Assembly (NCBI RefSeq): GCF_963678975.1
Contig: NC_089278.1
Coordinates: 12,055,479 to 12,119,478, forward strand
DNA length: 64,000 nt
Origin: Dysidea avara
Lineage: Eukaryota > Porifera > Demospongiae > Dictyoceratida > Dysideidae
Direction: 5' to 3'
Notes under the pieces: model-generated
The model's input: the letters and a program-made list of their open reading frames with translations, nothing else
Databases searched by the model: none
What the model was told of the DNA's origin: nothing
Position numbers and translations under genes: made by a program
Shown: positions 22,207 through 32,402 of the stretch, in pieces
Layout: every line of letters begins with the position of its first letter
Position numbering within the stretch: the first letter of the stretch is position 1

Positions 22207-23937
22207 CTACTCCATTCTAGGAAGCTCCCGTATCCTTACTACAAAACTTGCTGGGTGGGTTCCATTGGGAAACAACAAGGGCCAAAATGGGGCCGACGGC
22301 CACTTTGGGGCAATCAGAGTACCTGAAGCCTTATGTATGCTTGCATGTTTAAGCAGTCGGGGGATCAAGAACATAGGGGGGCACCACCAGTTGTTTTCAT
22401 TGCCCCAATTGCATGTGAATGTGTCGATAGCTTCTGAGCCTGGACACCAATAGCGGGAGTTAAAACGGGGAATTTGGCTGTTGTACCCATCAGCAAACCT
22501 GTCTACTGTATGTGGTCCCCATAAGGCATTCAATTCCCCAAACACCAGTGGATTCAACATCCAGTCGTCGTGGTCAACCATCCTACTGATATAGTCAGCT
22601 ATTTGGTTCTCTTCCCGGGGGATCCACTCGGGCTCCACATGGATTCTTGCCTTTACTGAGGTGTCAAAGATTGCCAGGGCCTCTTGTTGGAGGGCAAGCT
22701 TCTTGCTCCCATTTAATACGATTCTCACTACATTTTGGTTATCGGTAAACCAATGCACCCTTTTGTTCTGTAATTTAGATTCAAAAGACTCTAGGACCAT
22801 TCTGACTGCCCTCAATTCTCTCCATGTTGAACTTTGCGCTGCCTCCTCTTTTGACCACTGGCCATTTGCAATTTGACCACCATGTTCCACAGTGTAGCCA
22901 CCATACCCCGTATTACTGGCATCTGAGTATACCACCCTTATTGCTGATGGTTTTGGCCATAGGTCCTGTCCATTGAACAGGTTCATTTTGTTCTGCCAGA
23001 ACAGCATTTCGGATTTTGCCTCTGCCGACAATGCCAACTGTTGACACCATGACACCCTTGTATTCAGGACAGCATACATGCCACGAGTCATCAGACGGGT
23101 AATTGGCCCAAGGGCCAGTGACATTGAAACTATTTTACCAATCATGCTAGCCAAAAGCTTTGCTAGTATAACTTGTTTGTGACATAATGATTTTAGTAAT
23201 TCGCAGGTATCCGTCAACTTTGTCTGAGGGATGAAAAGTTGACCTTCATGCAGGTTAATCTCAAAACCCAGCCATATTAACCTCTGCTCGGGCTCCCATT
23301 GAGATTTTTGCTCATTAGCTATTAGACCCGCGCTGGCCAGGTCTACCTTTACCTTCTTGCTAGCTTCGATAGCTTTGTCTAGACCTTCGATGGCCACTAT
23401 TCCATCGTCCAGGTACAGGACTACTCTTAACCCTTGGCCCCTCCAGTATCCTACTAATGGCCTTAATAACTTTGTAAAAGCATAGCAGGCTGTGGATAAC
23501 CCAAAAGACAAGACAGTAAATACAAAATAGGACTGTGTACTATTCCACTCCCAAGTAAACCCAAGGTAGGACTGGTGAGGCTCAAATATATCCAGGTGGT
23601 GGTATCCAGATTTTAGGTCAAACTTGAATAGGAAATCGTTTTTGTTTAGCATTAGCATGGCAATCCTTAGGTCCTCGTACTTGAGCCGGTCCTTACGTAA
23701 GTATTGGTTTAAATATCTAAGGTTGAGCACCAGTCTACATTTTCCCTCCTGGTTAGTTACTACTGATAAGGGACTAGAAACAAAGGGCTTCTCCTTGACT
23801 TCTCTTATGCACCTATTAGCTAGGAGTTCCTTGACACTATCAGTGACAAATTTTTGATGGTTAAAAGCTGAGGCATGGTTACGCTGCTCAAATGGAGCTG
23901 GTGCGTACATCAGGAGAAGCTTATAACCGTTTTGTAT
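22207..23937 (-). CDS. Reverse transcriptase-RNase H of the DIRS-type element
   Basis: A 567-residue frame counted from its first ATG at 23910. Homology begins earlier, at IQNGYKLLL, directly after an in-frame TGA that ends gag (stop at 23938-23940). Motifs are KFDLKSGYHHLDI, SFGLSTACYAFTKLLRPLV, the catalytic VLYLDDGIV, RNase H VYSDASNTGYGGY with downstream WRELRAV, FTDNQNVV and ENQIADYISR, and the C-terminal DRFADGYNSQIPRFNSRYW segment typical of DIRS polyproteins. The frame is uninterrupted. It is probably made by stop readthrough, reinitiation or a separate transcript. Confidence 0.92.
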   Translation of the reverse strand: MQNGYKLLLMYAPAPFEQRNHASAFNHQKFVTDSVKELLANRCIREVKEKPFVSSPLSVVTNQEGKCRLVLNLRYLNQYLRKDRLKYEDLRIAMLMLNKNDFLFKFDLKSGYHHLDIFEPHQSYLGFTWEWNSTQSYFVFTVLSFGLSTACYAFTKLLRPLVGYWRGQGLRVVLYLDDGIVAIEGLDKAIEASKKVKVDLASAGLIANEQKSQWEPEQRLIWLGFEINLHEGQLFIPQTKLTDTCELLKSLCHKQVILAKLLASMIGKIVSMSLALGPITRLMTRGMYAVLNTRVSWCQQLALSAEAKSEMLFWQNKMNLFNGQDLWPKPSAIRVVYSDASNTGYGGYTVEHGGQIANGQWSKEEAAQSSTWRELRAVRMVLESFESKLQNKRVHWFTDNQNVVRIVLNGSKKLALQQEALAIFDTSVKARIHVEPEWIPREENQIADYISRMVDHDDWMLNPLVFGELNALWGPHTVDRFADGYNSQIPRFNSRYWCPGSEAIDTFTCNWGNENNWWCPPMFLIPRLLKHASIHKASGTLIAPKWPSAPFWPLLFPNGTHPASFVVRIRELPRME

Positions 23938-25161
23938 TCAACCCAGCACTGTAGCTGGGGCCTGCAGCACTTCTGTCCAAATCCCAATACATTCCTTAAG
24001 CCGTCCCTGGACATCAACTATCTGTTGAATAGTGACCCCTTGTTCCTCAGCCTCCCAGGATCTGCTGAATTCTAAATCCCAAATTTCATATGGGTCAGGC
24101 TCGGGAGAGGTCGAGTATGCCTCACTTGAGCATGTTACACCTTTCCCTTGGTTAGGATATTTATTTGGGCTACCTGGCTTGGTTGGGATGACCTCCTGGT
24201 CACCAGTGGGCTTCCCTACCTTTGTATTATCAACACCTGGTGCACCCTTATCAGGAGCATACTCTGAAGCTCCATTAACAGGTTTTTCTTGTCTGTAAGC
24301 CTTGTCAACACCATGTAGGTGACAATTCAATACTTGCTCAAGACCATCACCACTATCCCCTTGCTCGATACTGAGCACACTTAGCCCTATTGCACTACCA
24401 GGGCACCTTACCCCATTGTGACACACATCATACGACTTATTCATAAAAGGATATGGTTGCTGGGATTTGTTGCAGGATCTTGCAAGGTGGCCATACTCTC
24501 CACAAGTGTAACAAGGGCCCAGTAGTCTTGTCTTCAGGGGTGGCGGTCTGGGCTGTACATCCACAGGTCTATTGGCCGGTTCTGCCTTACCCCGCTTTCT
24601 AACTGGCCCATTGTCTAACGTGGCTCTCCTCTTTTTGCTGTACCGCTCCTTTTTAGCCTTGTACAGCTTCTTTTCATTTTCGGAGTTGTCTGCCAGTTCG
24701 TCGGCTTCGTACTCCGCCACCACCCCCCAGTCCGAATGGTCCGCGATGCGGATGTGTTTCTGCCGGACCCTGATGGCCTCCTTACCCTGATCGAGCTCCG
24801 TGGTCGCTTTTTCTAGGGCAGCCTTGACTGCGTCACTGTTAGGAGCCATCTTCCCCAGGGTCTTCTTCGCCACATCGATGTGATCCTCCACCGTTGAATT
24901 AAAAATGAACTGTGCCTCATTGCCCTTCTTCTTGAAGTGATAGGCCTTCTTGTTCATCTTCGCCATTACTTCTTGCGATGTGCTGGCCTGGCTTGCTTCT
25001 ACTTCGTGCTGGAGTTTGTCCAGTTTGGCCGTGAAATTCGCCTCAATGCCATCCTTCGTGGTGGTGATGGCGTTCATCAGTCGTGTAAATTGATCAGCTT
25101 CTAGAGACATCGCTACGGTTCGTAGGAAACTCGAAGAACAGTACCCCACTAGCCTTAACAC
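23938..25161 (-). CDS. Gag-like protein of the DIRS-type element
   Basis: An intact frame. The likely start is the internal MSLEADQFTRL about 17 codons into the longest frame. A basic, helix-rich region (KKERYSKKRR) is followed by one CCHC knuckle, CYTCGEYGHLARSC, for nucleic-acid binding. The C-terminal third is acidic and proline-rich. It overlaps the inner edge of repeat A1 at its start. It ends in a TGA in the same frame as the reverse transcriptase. Confidence 0.85.
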   Translation of the reverse strand: MLRLVGYCSSSFLRTVAMSLEADQFTRLMNAITTTKDGIEANFTAKLDKLQHEVEASQASTSQEVMAKMNKKAYHFKKKGNEAQFIFNSTVEDHIDVAKKTLGKMAPNSDAVKAALEKATTELDQGKEAIRVRQKHIRIADHSDWGVVAEYEADELADNSENEKKLYKAKKERYSKKRRATLDNGPVRKRGKAEPANRPVDVQPRPPPLKTRLLGPCYTCGEYGHLARSCNKSQQPYPFMNKSYDVCHNGVRCPGSAIGLSVLSIEQGDSGDGLEQVLNCHLHGVDKAYRQEKPVNGASEYAPDKGAPGVDNTKVGKPTGDQEVIPTKPGSPNKYPNQGKGVTCSSEAYSTSPEPDPYEIWDLEFSRSWEAEEQGVTIQQIVDVQGRLKECIGIWTEVLQAPATVLG

Positions 25162-25304
25162 GTGGCGTAGAATGAATAATCACATCTAACTTAACCTTAT
25201 AAACCTTTACGTCACGTGAGAGAGGCTCACGTGACCACCAATAGTATTCATGCGGGAGCTTATTTTCTATCTAATTCATTACATTCAACCGACAGGAAAT
25301 ACAC

Positions 25305-26310
25305 TAGTGTTGCCCTTGACAATAAGCACATCGAATACTAGCACCCTGTGTGACAAATTTACCAGCGGTTGGGGGATGGCGTGCAGGAATGACATTAGGT
25401 GTGCCTGGGGTTTTGGCCCTCGAGCCATCACAAGCTTCTCTGGCTTCTACCTCTCGTTTAATAACATCCATTAAATCGTCAATTTTCCATACCTCCTCTG
25501 TAGCCTCTCTAGCTACCCTCAGTTTCACGTCATCTGGAAGCTTAGACATGATTATTGTAATTAAAAGGCTACCATATTGGTCCGAGTTCACATTGAGAGC
25601 AGCCAACCCCCTTATATGTACATTAATCTGATCATAGACTGACCTGAGCATTTGGGGTTTGTCTGTAGTACAATTAGGTATCTTGATGATCTCCTCCATG
25701 TGAGCATCAATAATTTTCTGGAGCTTCCCAAACCGTTTCCTTAAAAGATCAATTGCTGATTCATAATTCGCTTCGGTGAGAGTCAACTCCTTGATTGAAC
25801 GAGCAGCAGGGCCTTCCAACAGACTGTGCAAGTAGTTGAACTTATCCACAGTTGAAAGTTGAGTGTTACTGTGTATAGCAGAGTCATAAGAATCCCAGAA
25901 TGATATCCAGCAGGTAACGTCACCCTTAAATGTGGGCAAGGTGCGCTTTGGGAGACGTGGCCTGGTGACAATGGGAGAAGTCTCAAGGGGATCAGTATTA
26001 TTAGCTGGTCGCATAATAGAGTCGAGTTTTGCCTTGTATTCAATTATTTTAGCTGCGATCACATCAGCTTCTTGTACTTCTCTTTCAATCTCACCAAGTT
26101 CACAACACTTCATTACATCATTGTCTAATTCGGTTAACACCTTGCTTTCGCCTCCAGCTGTCGATGTACAATATTCAGCTTATGACGGTGATCTTCGTTC
26201 AGAGTCTCGGACGCTAACACTTTGTCGATTTCCTTCGTGAGTCTAGTAAGTGCTCCTCTATGTCCGGCTCTAATGGCCTTGTAACAGTCGTGGTTTGCTT
26301 CCTTGGTCAT
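25305..26310 (-). pseudogene. Pao gag (DUF1759-like) remnant
   Basis: It starts MTKEANHDCYK at 26310. One frameshift near 26150 shifts the frame, after which the main part reads LPKRTLPTFKGDVTCWISFW, FNYLHSLLEGPAARSI and LTEANYESAIDLLRKRFG. This is the conserved BEL/Pao gag signature. It ends at the start of a zinc knuckle (IRCAYCQGQH), where the DIRS-type element interrupts it. Confidence 0.88.
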
Positions 26311-26566
26311 GACTCTCCAAGTGTCGAAGGCCTACAGTATCGAAACACACAAGCGAATAACTAGTCGATATATCGAGGGTTCTTGCCTTCTCGGGTACCG
26401 TTTCCAAGTGCTATGCCACGGTACAACAGCGTTTAAGTGTGAGCGAGAAGGCATTCGTCGCAGGAGGGTTTGCTTATCATCAATAAATTTCGAGATAAAT
26501 CGTGAACAAATCAATCATACTTGAGTTCAGTTTGGCGTGTTTTCGGGCCCCACGTTGGGCACCAGA

Positions 26567-26746
26567 TGTTTCGAAGTGGCTATCTGTCTCAACTTCAGTC
26601 GGATACACTATCGGATTGGCCCGAGATAGAAGAATTAAACTTCACTTGTTAACACGCCATTAACAACAATTATCAGTGTTTCATCACGTGATCATTTTTT
26701 GAAAAAGTTCTATATTTACAAAAAGAAAGTTGTAAAGTTTCTTACA
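26567..26746 (-). repeat. Pao 5' LTR
   Basis: 180 bp, the partner of 17358-17537. The flanking actgc at 26747-26751 completes the target duplication. Confidence 0.92.
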
Positions 26747-26761
26747 ACTGCAGTGTCAAGG

Positions 26762-28390
26762 CAGGTATTGGTGTCTTACTTTCCTAGAAAATGGCTGGGT
26801 ATTAGGTTTTAGTATTAAATTATGGACATGTATAGAAAATAGACAAAAATATTGTTAGTTGGCCAGAGGCCTTTTAGTCTGTCCATATCCTGTTGTTGAC
26901 CAAAAATGATCTAAATTATTCTTAAAGTTGTTGAGATTACTTGACTCAATGACATTATCAGGTAGGGAGTTCCACTGATTATTCACACTGTTGGTAAAGA
27001 AGTTGAGCCTGGATGTGAGTCTACATTGCTGTTGAAAATTCATTGATTGTGACCTCTAGTTACGCTATTTGTAAAAACAAAAAATGGTTGTGGTGTGACT
27101 CTGCTAAGATTGTTCACCAGCTTGTAAACATCAATTAGTGCACCTCTCTGTCTACGACAATACAATGAATATAAGTTAAGATGGTGTAATCGCAACTCGT
27201 AAGGTAAGTGTGCTATTTCTGGGACTAGTTTGGTCGCTCTTTGTTGAATTTTTTCCAGTTTATCAATGTCTCTGGCCAGATACGGACTCCAAATTGACGC
27301 ACAGTACTCTAAATGTGGGTGGATATAAGTTTTGTATAGAAGCAGGAAGGATTCACTGGTCAAGTGATTAAAGGTTCTCTTAATTAGACCAAGGGACTGC
27401 ATTGCTTTTGCAGAGGCTTTATCACATTGTAGACTAAAATCAGTTTTGATGTTATCCGCACGCCTAGATCCTTTTCAGATGATACAATAGTAAGCTTAGA
27501 TCTTGATCCTTCTTCATCCATATAGTATTCATAAGTTGAAGCATTTCCATATTGCAAATGTTTACACTTACTGGCACTAAAGCGCAGTAACCATTCTTTC
27601 GTCCAGCTACAAAGATTATCCAAATCATTCTGAAGGTGGAGTGCATCTCTAAAGCTTAGCATAGATTTTGATGTCGTCAGTAAACATTTTAATCTTTGTG
27701 TCCATCAAGTCAGGGATGTCATTTACATACAAAATAAACAGTAAGGGCCCTAGTAACGAGCCTTGGGGGACCCCACTGTCTACTGGGAACCATGTAGATG
27801 TTTCACCATTAACTAATACTCTTTGATGTCGACCACATAGAAACTTACTAATCCAGCTGTAAATTCTTCCACCTATTCAATTTGATCAATAACCTCTGGT
27901 GGGGTACACTGTCAAAGGCTTTCTTGAAATCAAGAAATAATACATCAACACTATGACCTTGATCAATTGAAGTTGTCCAATCTTCAAAAGTTTCCAGTAA
28001 GTTGGTGAAGCAGGATTTTTGACAAGTAAAGCCATGTTGTTGAGGGAAAACGTATTATGTTCGGTAAGAAAGGTGATCATGTGGTCACAAATAATTGATT
28101 CTAGCACTTTACAAGCTTGTGATGTCAAGCTAACAGGGAGGTAGTTGCTAGGTAGGTTTGTTTGGCCACTTTAAAAAATAGGGGTAACATTTGCTAATGA
28201 CCAGTCCCGGGGAAATTGTTCTGATTGCAATGATTGATTGTAGACTAGGCAGAGAGGTTTGCATAGGTGACTGCAAAAAGTAGCAAGTGTATAGGTGTAT
28301 CTCGTCTGGGCCTTGGGCTTTAGTGACATTGAGTTTGAAAGTTTGTTATAAACCACCAATTCTAGTAGCTATATGACTCTGCTTTCATTT
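26762..28390 (-). pseudogene. Broken non-LTR retrotransposon (CR1/L2/Jockey-type) reverse transcriptase
   Basis: Pieces of one reverse transcriptase occur in several minus-strand frames, in protein order from right to left. They are EQFPRDWSLANVTPIF (about 28200), the SGVPQGSLLGPLLFILYVND block and FTDDIKI catalytic-box variant (about 27670-27790), SWTKEWLLRFSASKCKHLQ (about 27600), LLYKTYIHPHLEYCASIWSP (about 27300), and the C-terminal QWNSLPDNVIESSNLNNFK (about 26930). Several frameshifts separate them. It is 5'-truncated and dead. It lies just outside the Pao target duplication. Confidence 0.88.
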
Positions 28391-30710
28391 CTTCTACACA
28401 AGCGATCCATTGAGACTTGCTTGTGCTAGTTTGATTTTGACTGGGTAGTTGTGAGCGTACTCGTCTGGTACACTAGCGCAACTTATTTCAGTATACAACT
28501 TTAATTAGTTTTTCTTTAATACTCAAACTGATGCTATACTTGTCAATACCACACTAAAATGTCGGCCTTCGGGAGTTTCCTGTGAAACTCTTCACTGATT
28601 TGGCAAAGTGAAGCAGTAGTATGAGGCATAGTTTCAATGTCCTTTTTACTGCTGGTTGACCATTTTTCTAAGACAGTTAGACACCAATACCAGCGACTTC
28701 AAGGCATAAATTTATTCCTCAAAGATGCTGTCTAACTAAGCAGGATCCCGTGAAATAAAAAGTAGTGAAATGATGGTACTGTGTAGCACATTAATTTTCA
28801 TAGTGAGAATTTTGTAATAGTTGAATTTACAAACATTTACAATTTAGGGTGTGGGAGCAAAGCATGTTCAATCAAGGCTGGAGTCAGTTTTATATACTAC
28901 TTTGACACCTAAGATCAAAGGAAACCACAAGGCTATATTCCATACATTGCACTACAAGGCAATATCATGATATTGCCCTGTGGTTAGGACGATATCATGA
29001 TATAGAGCAGGGGGCAGGACATGATGTTATAATGCGTATGAATGTAATTGAATTCCAATGATAATTACTTGATGAAAATTAACGTACTAGCTACTTGCAT
29101 TATTGTAGATGCCGATTGCATTTACTACTAGTGACTAAGAATACAGTGAACAATAGCATAGGTACACAGAATTTATTCTAAATAATGCCAATGCCCTATT
29201 GCAAAATTCATTGTAAATTCGCTGAAGCTCAATGAAGCTCAATGCACGAAGAGATTTCTATTTTGGTGAATTACCATTTCTGACAATAAATCCAGCACTA
29301 AACTTCAGTTTACTAGAACTATACCCTATGCTAAAAATGTGCAGTACGCACACATCACATAATTATTGTGACGTCATGTCCTAGATATATATATATATAG
29401 AGCGTGATATAGAGCCTGTAACTGCCTTTGATGCTGAGGCAGTTACAAAGCACCAGTTAACTTTGATTCTGTATAATGAGCTTGCTTAAAGTTTTGCATT
29501 GTGTGTTTGAGTTTAGCATAGACTTTATTTAGTTAGGCTAAGCATTCTCTTGAAGGAAAAATAATAATGACAGTATTGCATAGTTCTGTCATTTTTGCAA
29601 TGTGGGGATTGTTTTTCTACATAACACATTTCAGCCGCATGACAAGATGGCTCAGACATTCTCAAGTAGAAAAACCACATAGCTTTTTTTGTCTGTTTGG
29701 ATCCCTACCTTATTTTGATATTTAAGGGTGCTTTGTACAGTTTGCGTAAGGCTTCCCAAGTTATATGGTGGAACAAGTTATCTTTTACATTGATGGAAAT
29801 ATTATGGTCGTTAATTAGTTTGTGGCTTATTACTGAACTTTTAGCACCTTTGCAATAGGCAACAGGCACACCCCTTGCTATTCTACACCCTTATGTTTAA
29901 AATAGAACCAATCTGTCATTTTTCACCCAAAAGGCATGAAAATTTTGGATGAGTTACTGTAGTAATTTTGCTAAAAAAGCGCTTGCAGTTTTTTGATAAC
30001 AACTTCAGGTGACAAATAGCATGGAAGTGAAAAGAAAGAGGGGTGGCAGTGTCAAACCAGAGGTTGAGTATCTGATGATTGAGAAGCTAATAGACAAAAA
30101 TAAAAATGCACAATTGTACTGTTATGTATAGTGTATCATGAGAGTATCAGGTTAAAGGGAAAAATTATAACTTGCATTCTACAGCTAATTAGCAATTGGG
30201 TTTGGACTAAAGTTGCTCTAGTGTTAGCTTATATCCAGTAAGAAAGTACAGTATATTTGCCCAAACCATTTGTGAGTTATGGTAATTTCATGGGAGCCGT
30301 ACATGAACTGTACAGAGCACCCTTAATGCTTTATATATGCTATACCACAAGTACAATGCTTATACCACACAGTACCGCATATGGATGTAACAAGCTACAG
30401 AACACTAAGGACTATAATTATATCCCACAACAATGAACCAACAAGGCACCAGAGAGTTACTCACAAATTCGCAAAAATCTGTCAATTGAATAGTTCAAAC
30501 TGGAAGTTCTTACGTCATTCCAGTGAAGAATTACAATTGCTAGACGAAATGATGCCTATAATTGGTGACTTAATATGTTGCTGTTTATGTTTTAGTGTGT
30601 AGTAGGCAGTTTGACTTGTATCTAAGACTTCTGTGGTTTTGTATTAACAGTTTGTAAAATTTTGACAGTGAGGATTACACACAATAATACTTTAATGAAA
30701 AGGGTATATG
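28391..30710. other. Intergenic or intron, repeats only
   Basis: No exon is recognised. Positions 28735-28790 hold an R2-like arm (aaataaaaagtagtgaaatg). Positions 28955-29020 hold atatcatgatat palindromes, and 29400-29450 a repeated gcagttaca word. The block at 30381-30602 is open but has no coding features I recognise. Confidence 0.4.
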
Positions 30711-31200
30711 CAGTGGCGAATCTAGATGGATTTCTGGGGTTTTGACAGAAACCCCCTTTTAAATTTAGCTCAGTGGCAGTCTAAATACATAAACATTGTT
30801 GTACTGACAATTTGTCATAGCAAACAACTATATACCACTGTATTTCAGTAGCATGCATGCAGTTGCACTTAACTAACACCATTTATAGCTATTAAACCCT
30901 CAGCAACACTTTACTTTTCATCTCCCACTGCATTAAAAACGATCGAGATACTCTAATAGAGCAGTCATGTAACTACTCTAATAGAACAATTAAAGCTACA
31001 GCTTGTAGTCATCATATTTGCCCTATTTTTAGCTATAGTATTTACAGTTTAAAGCATTGGATTTATTGTAATTGGTAACTAAAAATAGCCTAAAATCCGA
31101 TCTGAGAGCTTCTAAAATCTCTAAATTTTCCAGAGAAATGTCTTTTTCAGCTATACCAACTTTCAGAAACCCCCTTTTAAAAATCCTAGATCTGCCACTG
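30711..31200. mobile_element. hAT5-like MITE, 490 bp
   Basis: The left end is CAGTGGCGAATCTAGATGG, and the right end reverse-complements to CAGTGGCAGATCTAGGATT. The 5-bp duplication atatg lies at 30706-30710 and 31201-31205. Both ends carry an inner gaaacccccttttaaa block. The interior holds a paired actctaatagagcagtca motif (30949-30990). Non-coding. Confidence 0.87.
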
Positions 31201-31294
31201 ATATGAGCTGTGGATTCAATACGTTAGGGTGGTAGAACAGGACTGAGTGGAAAACCTTGGCAAGGAGTTTTGTTGAAACACAGAACACATACAT

Positions 31295-32265
31295 CATTAT
31301 ACAAGTACACAAAAAACTTTCAACTAGAGTAGGGACCATAGCACATGGATAAAAAGTACTGAAACAAGCTGGAGTAGTGCACGATATTAAATCACATAAA
31401 GCAGTGAAGTGTTATATCTCTACTGTGCTCAAGATATCATAATGGAAATGGACAGTGGGGATATAACACTTCTTATTGTTTTACTGTGATTTAATATCGT
31501 GCAGCTTGTTTCAGTACTTTTTATCGATGTGCTATGGTTCCTACTCTAGTTGAAATTTTTTTTGTGTACTTGTTTCTTAACTTTATTTGTAAATAAAATT
31601 ATTATAACTGGTGAACCCACACATACCGCATTCAAAGAAAGAAATGGTGCCGTGCTCCCCAGCTGTCAATTATCATCTGAAAAGTGAAGTATCTATATAT
31701 TGCGCTTTGTTGTCCAGTTATGTTCAACCCGTTACACAGCATTACAAATCAAGAACTGTTTGAAAAGCATCTCTGCAATCAAAGTAGCCACTATGAAAAA
31801 TACAGAAGATTTTCATTATAAAGGGAAGCCATCATGCACTACCGCCAAATCAATGCCTTTTGCTGTCAGCAAAGATGAATGGGACACAAAGGAGGACACT
31901 GGTAAGTCCATGAAGAATGCATTGTACATACTGCAGTATGCCAAAAGGCACTTGTCCGGCTGAAGTGACGTCAAACAGTAAAATAATCAAGCCCGTAGCC
32001 TTAGCCATTATTGAAGTTATGCTTGTCTGAAGGCATTAGTCAGTTACTCAGTCCGTCAGTTACTAGAAAATTCCGTTTAATAATTTGAAAAAAAATTTCA
32101 TAGCAACTTGTTGAAAGTGTTCGGGTTGATCTGAAGGCTTGTTTTACCTAACCAATACTGCTTCATCGTAGTGAGGCTGGTTTTTGGGTGATGTTTTTTT
32201 CATGGGCCATGCCCAAACCTTTGTGTTCCCTACTATACAGTACTATCGTACTGTATGATATGCAT
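31295..32265 (+). repeat. Dispersed repeat R1, copy d, with palindromic head
   Basis: The palindrome at 31295-31555 has arms of roughly 120 bases (gagtagggaccatagcacat against its complement). It is followed by the R1 body and the terminal ggtccctactatacagtac-type tail, but with tgttccc at the start. It ends about 140 bases before a UBL exon, just as copy c does before the UBL-CARD gene. Confidence 0.75.
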
Positions 32266-32402
32266 GCCATTGTGGAATTTGTAGTTGAAAGGAATGCCCA
32301 GATATTTGAGATAATATTTTAAGTTCTATTATTAGAGTGCACAAATGTTACGAATAGGAAGAGTATAATATTTTTATGTATCTGTGTTTGTATGTACTGC
32401 AG

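Larger units (their letters stand above)
19887..25304 (-). mobile_element. DIRS-type tyrosine-recombinase retroelement with split direct repeats (PAT/Ngaro-like)
   Basis: The repeats, read on the minus strand, are A1 (25304-25141), B1 (20592-20499), A2 (20498-20335) and B2 (19980-19887). A copies are 164 bp and B copies 94 bp, with very few differences. This A1...B1-A2...B2 order is the split direct repeat of PAT/Ngaro-like DIRS elements. Genes in order are gag, reverse transcriptase-RNase H and tyrosine recombinase, all with long open frames, so it is much younger than its Pao host. No target duplication is seen, as expected for recombinase integration. A 354-bp stretch between A2 and B2 (19981-20334) with a T24 run is unusual. 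Confidence 0.9.
17358..26746 (-). mobile_element. BEL/Pao LTR retrotransposon, decayed, split by a DIRS-type insertion
   Basis: Direct 180-bp LTRs at 17358-17537 and 26567-26746 differ at a few sites and begin/end TGT...ACA. The 5-bp duplication actgc is exact at 17353-17357 and 26747-26751. On the minus strand a primer-binding-type sequence (TGGTGCCCAACGTGGGG) follows the 5' LTR two bases inside. The order is gag (DUF1759-like), zinc knuckles, retropepsin-like (DUF1758) and reverse transcriptase, then a jump to the C-terminal DUF5641-like part, so RNase H and integrase are deleted. There are at least three frameshifts and one nonsense codon, so it is dead. Positions 19887-25304 are a foreign insertion. 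Confidence 0.92.
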
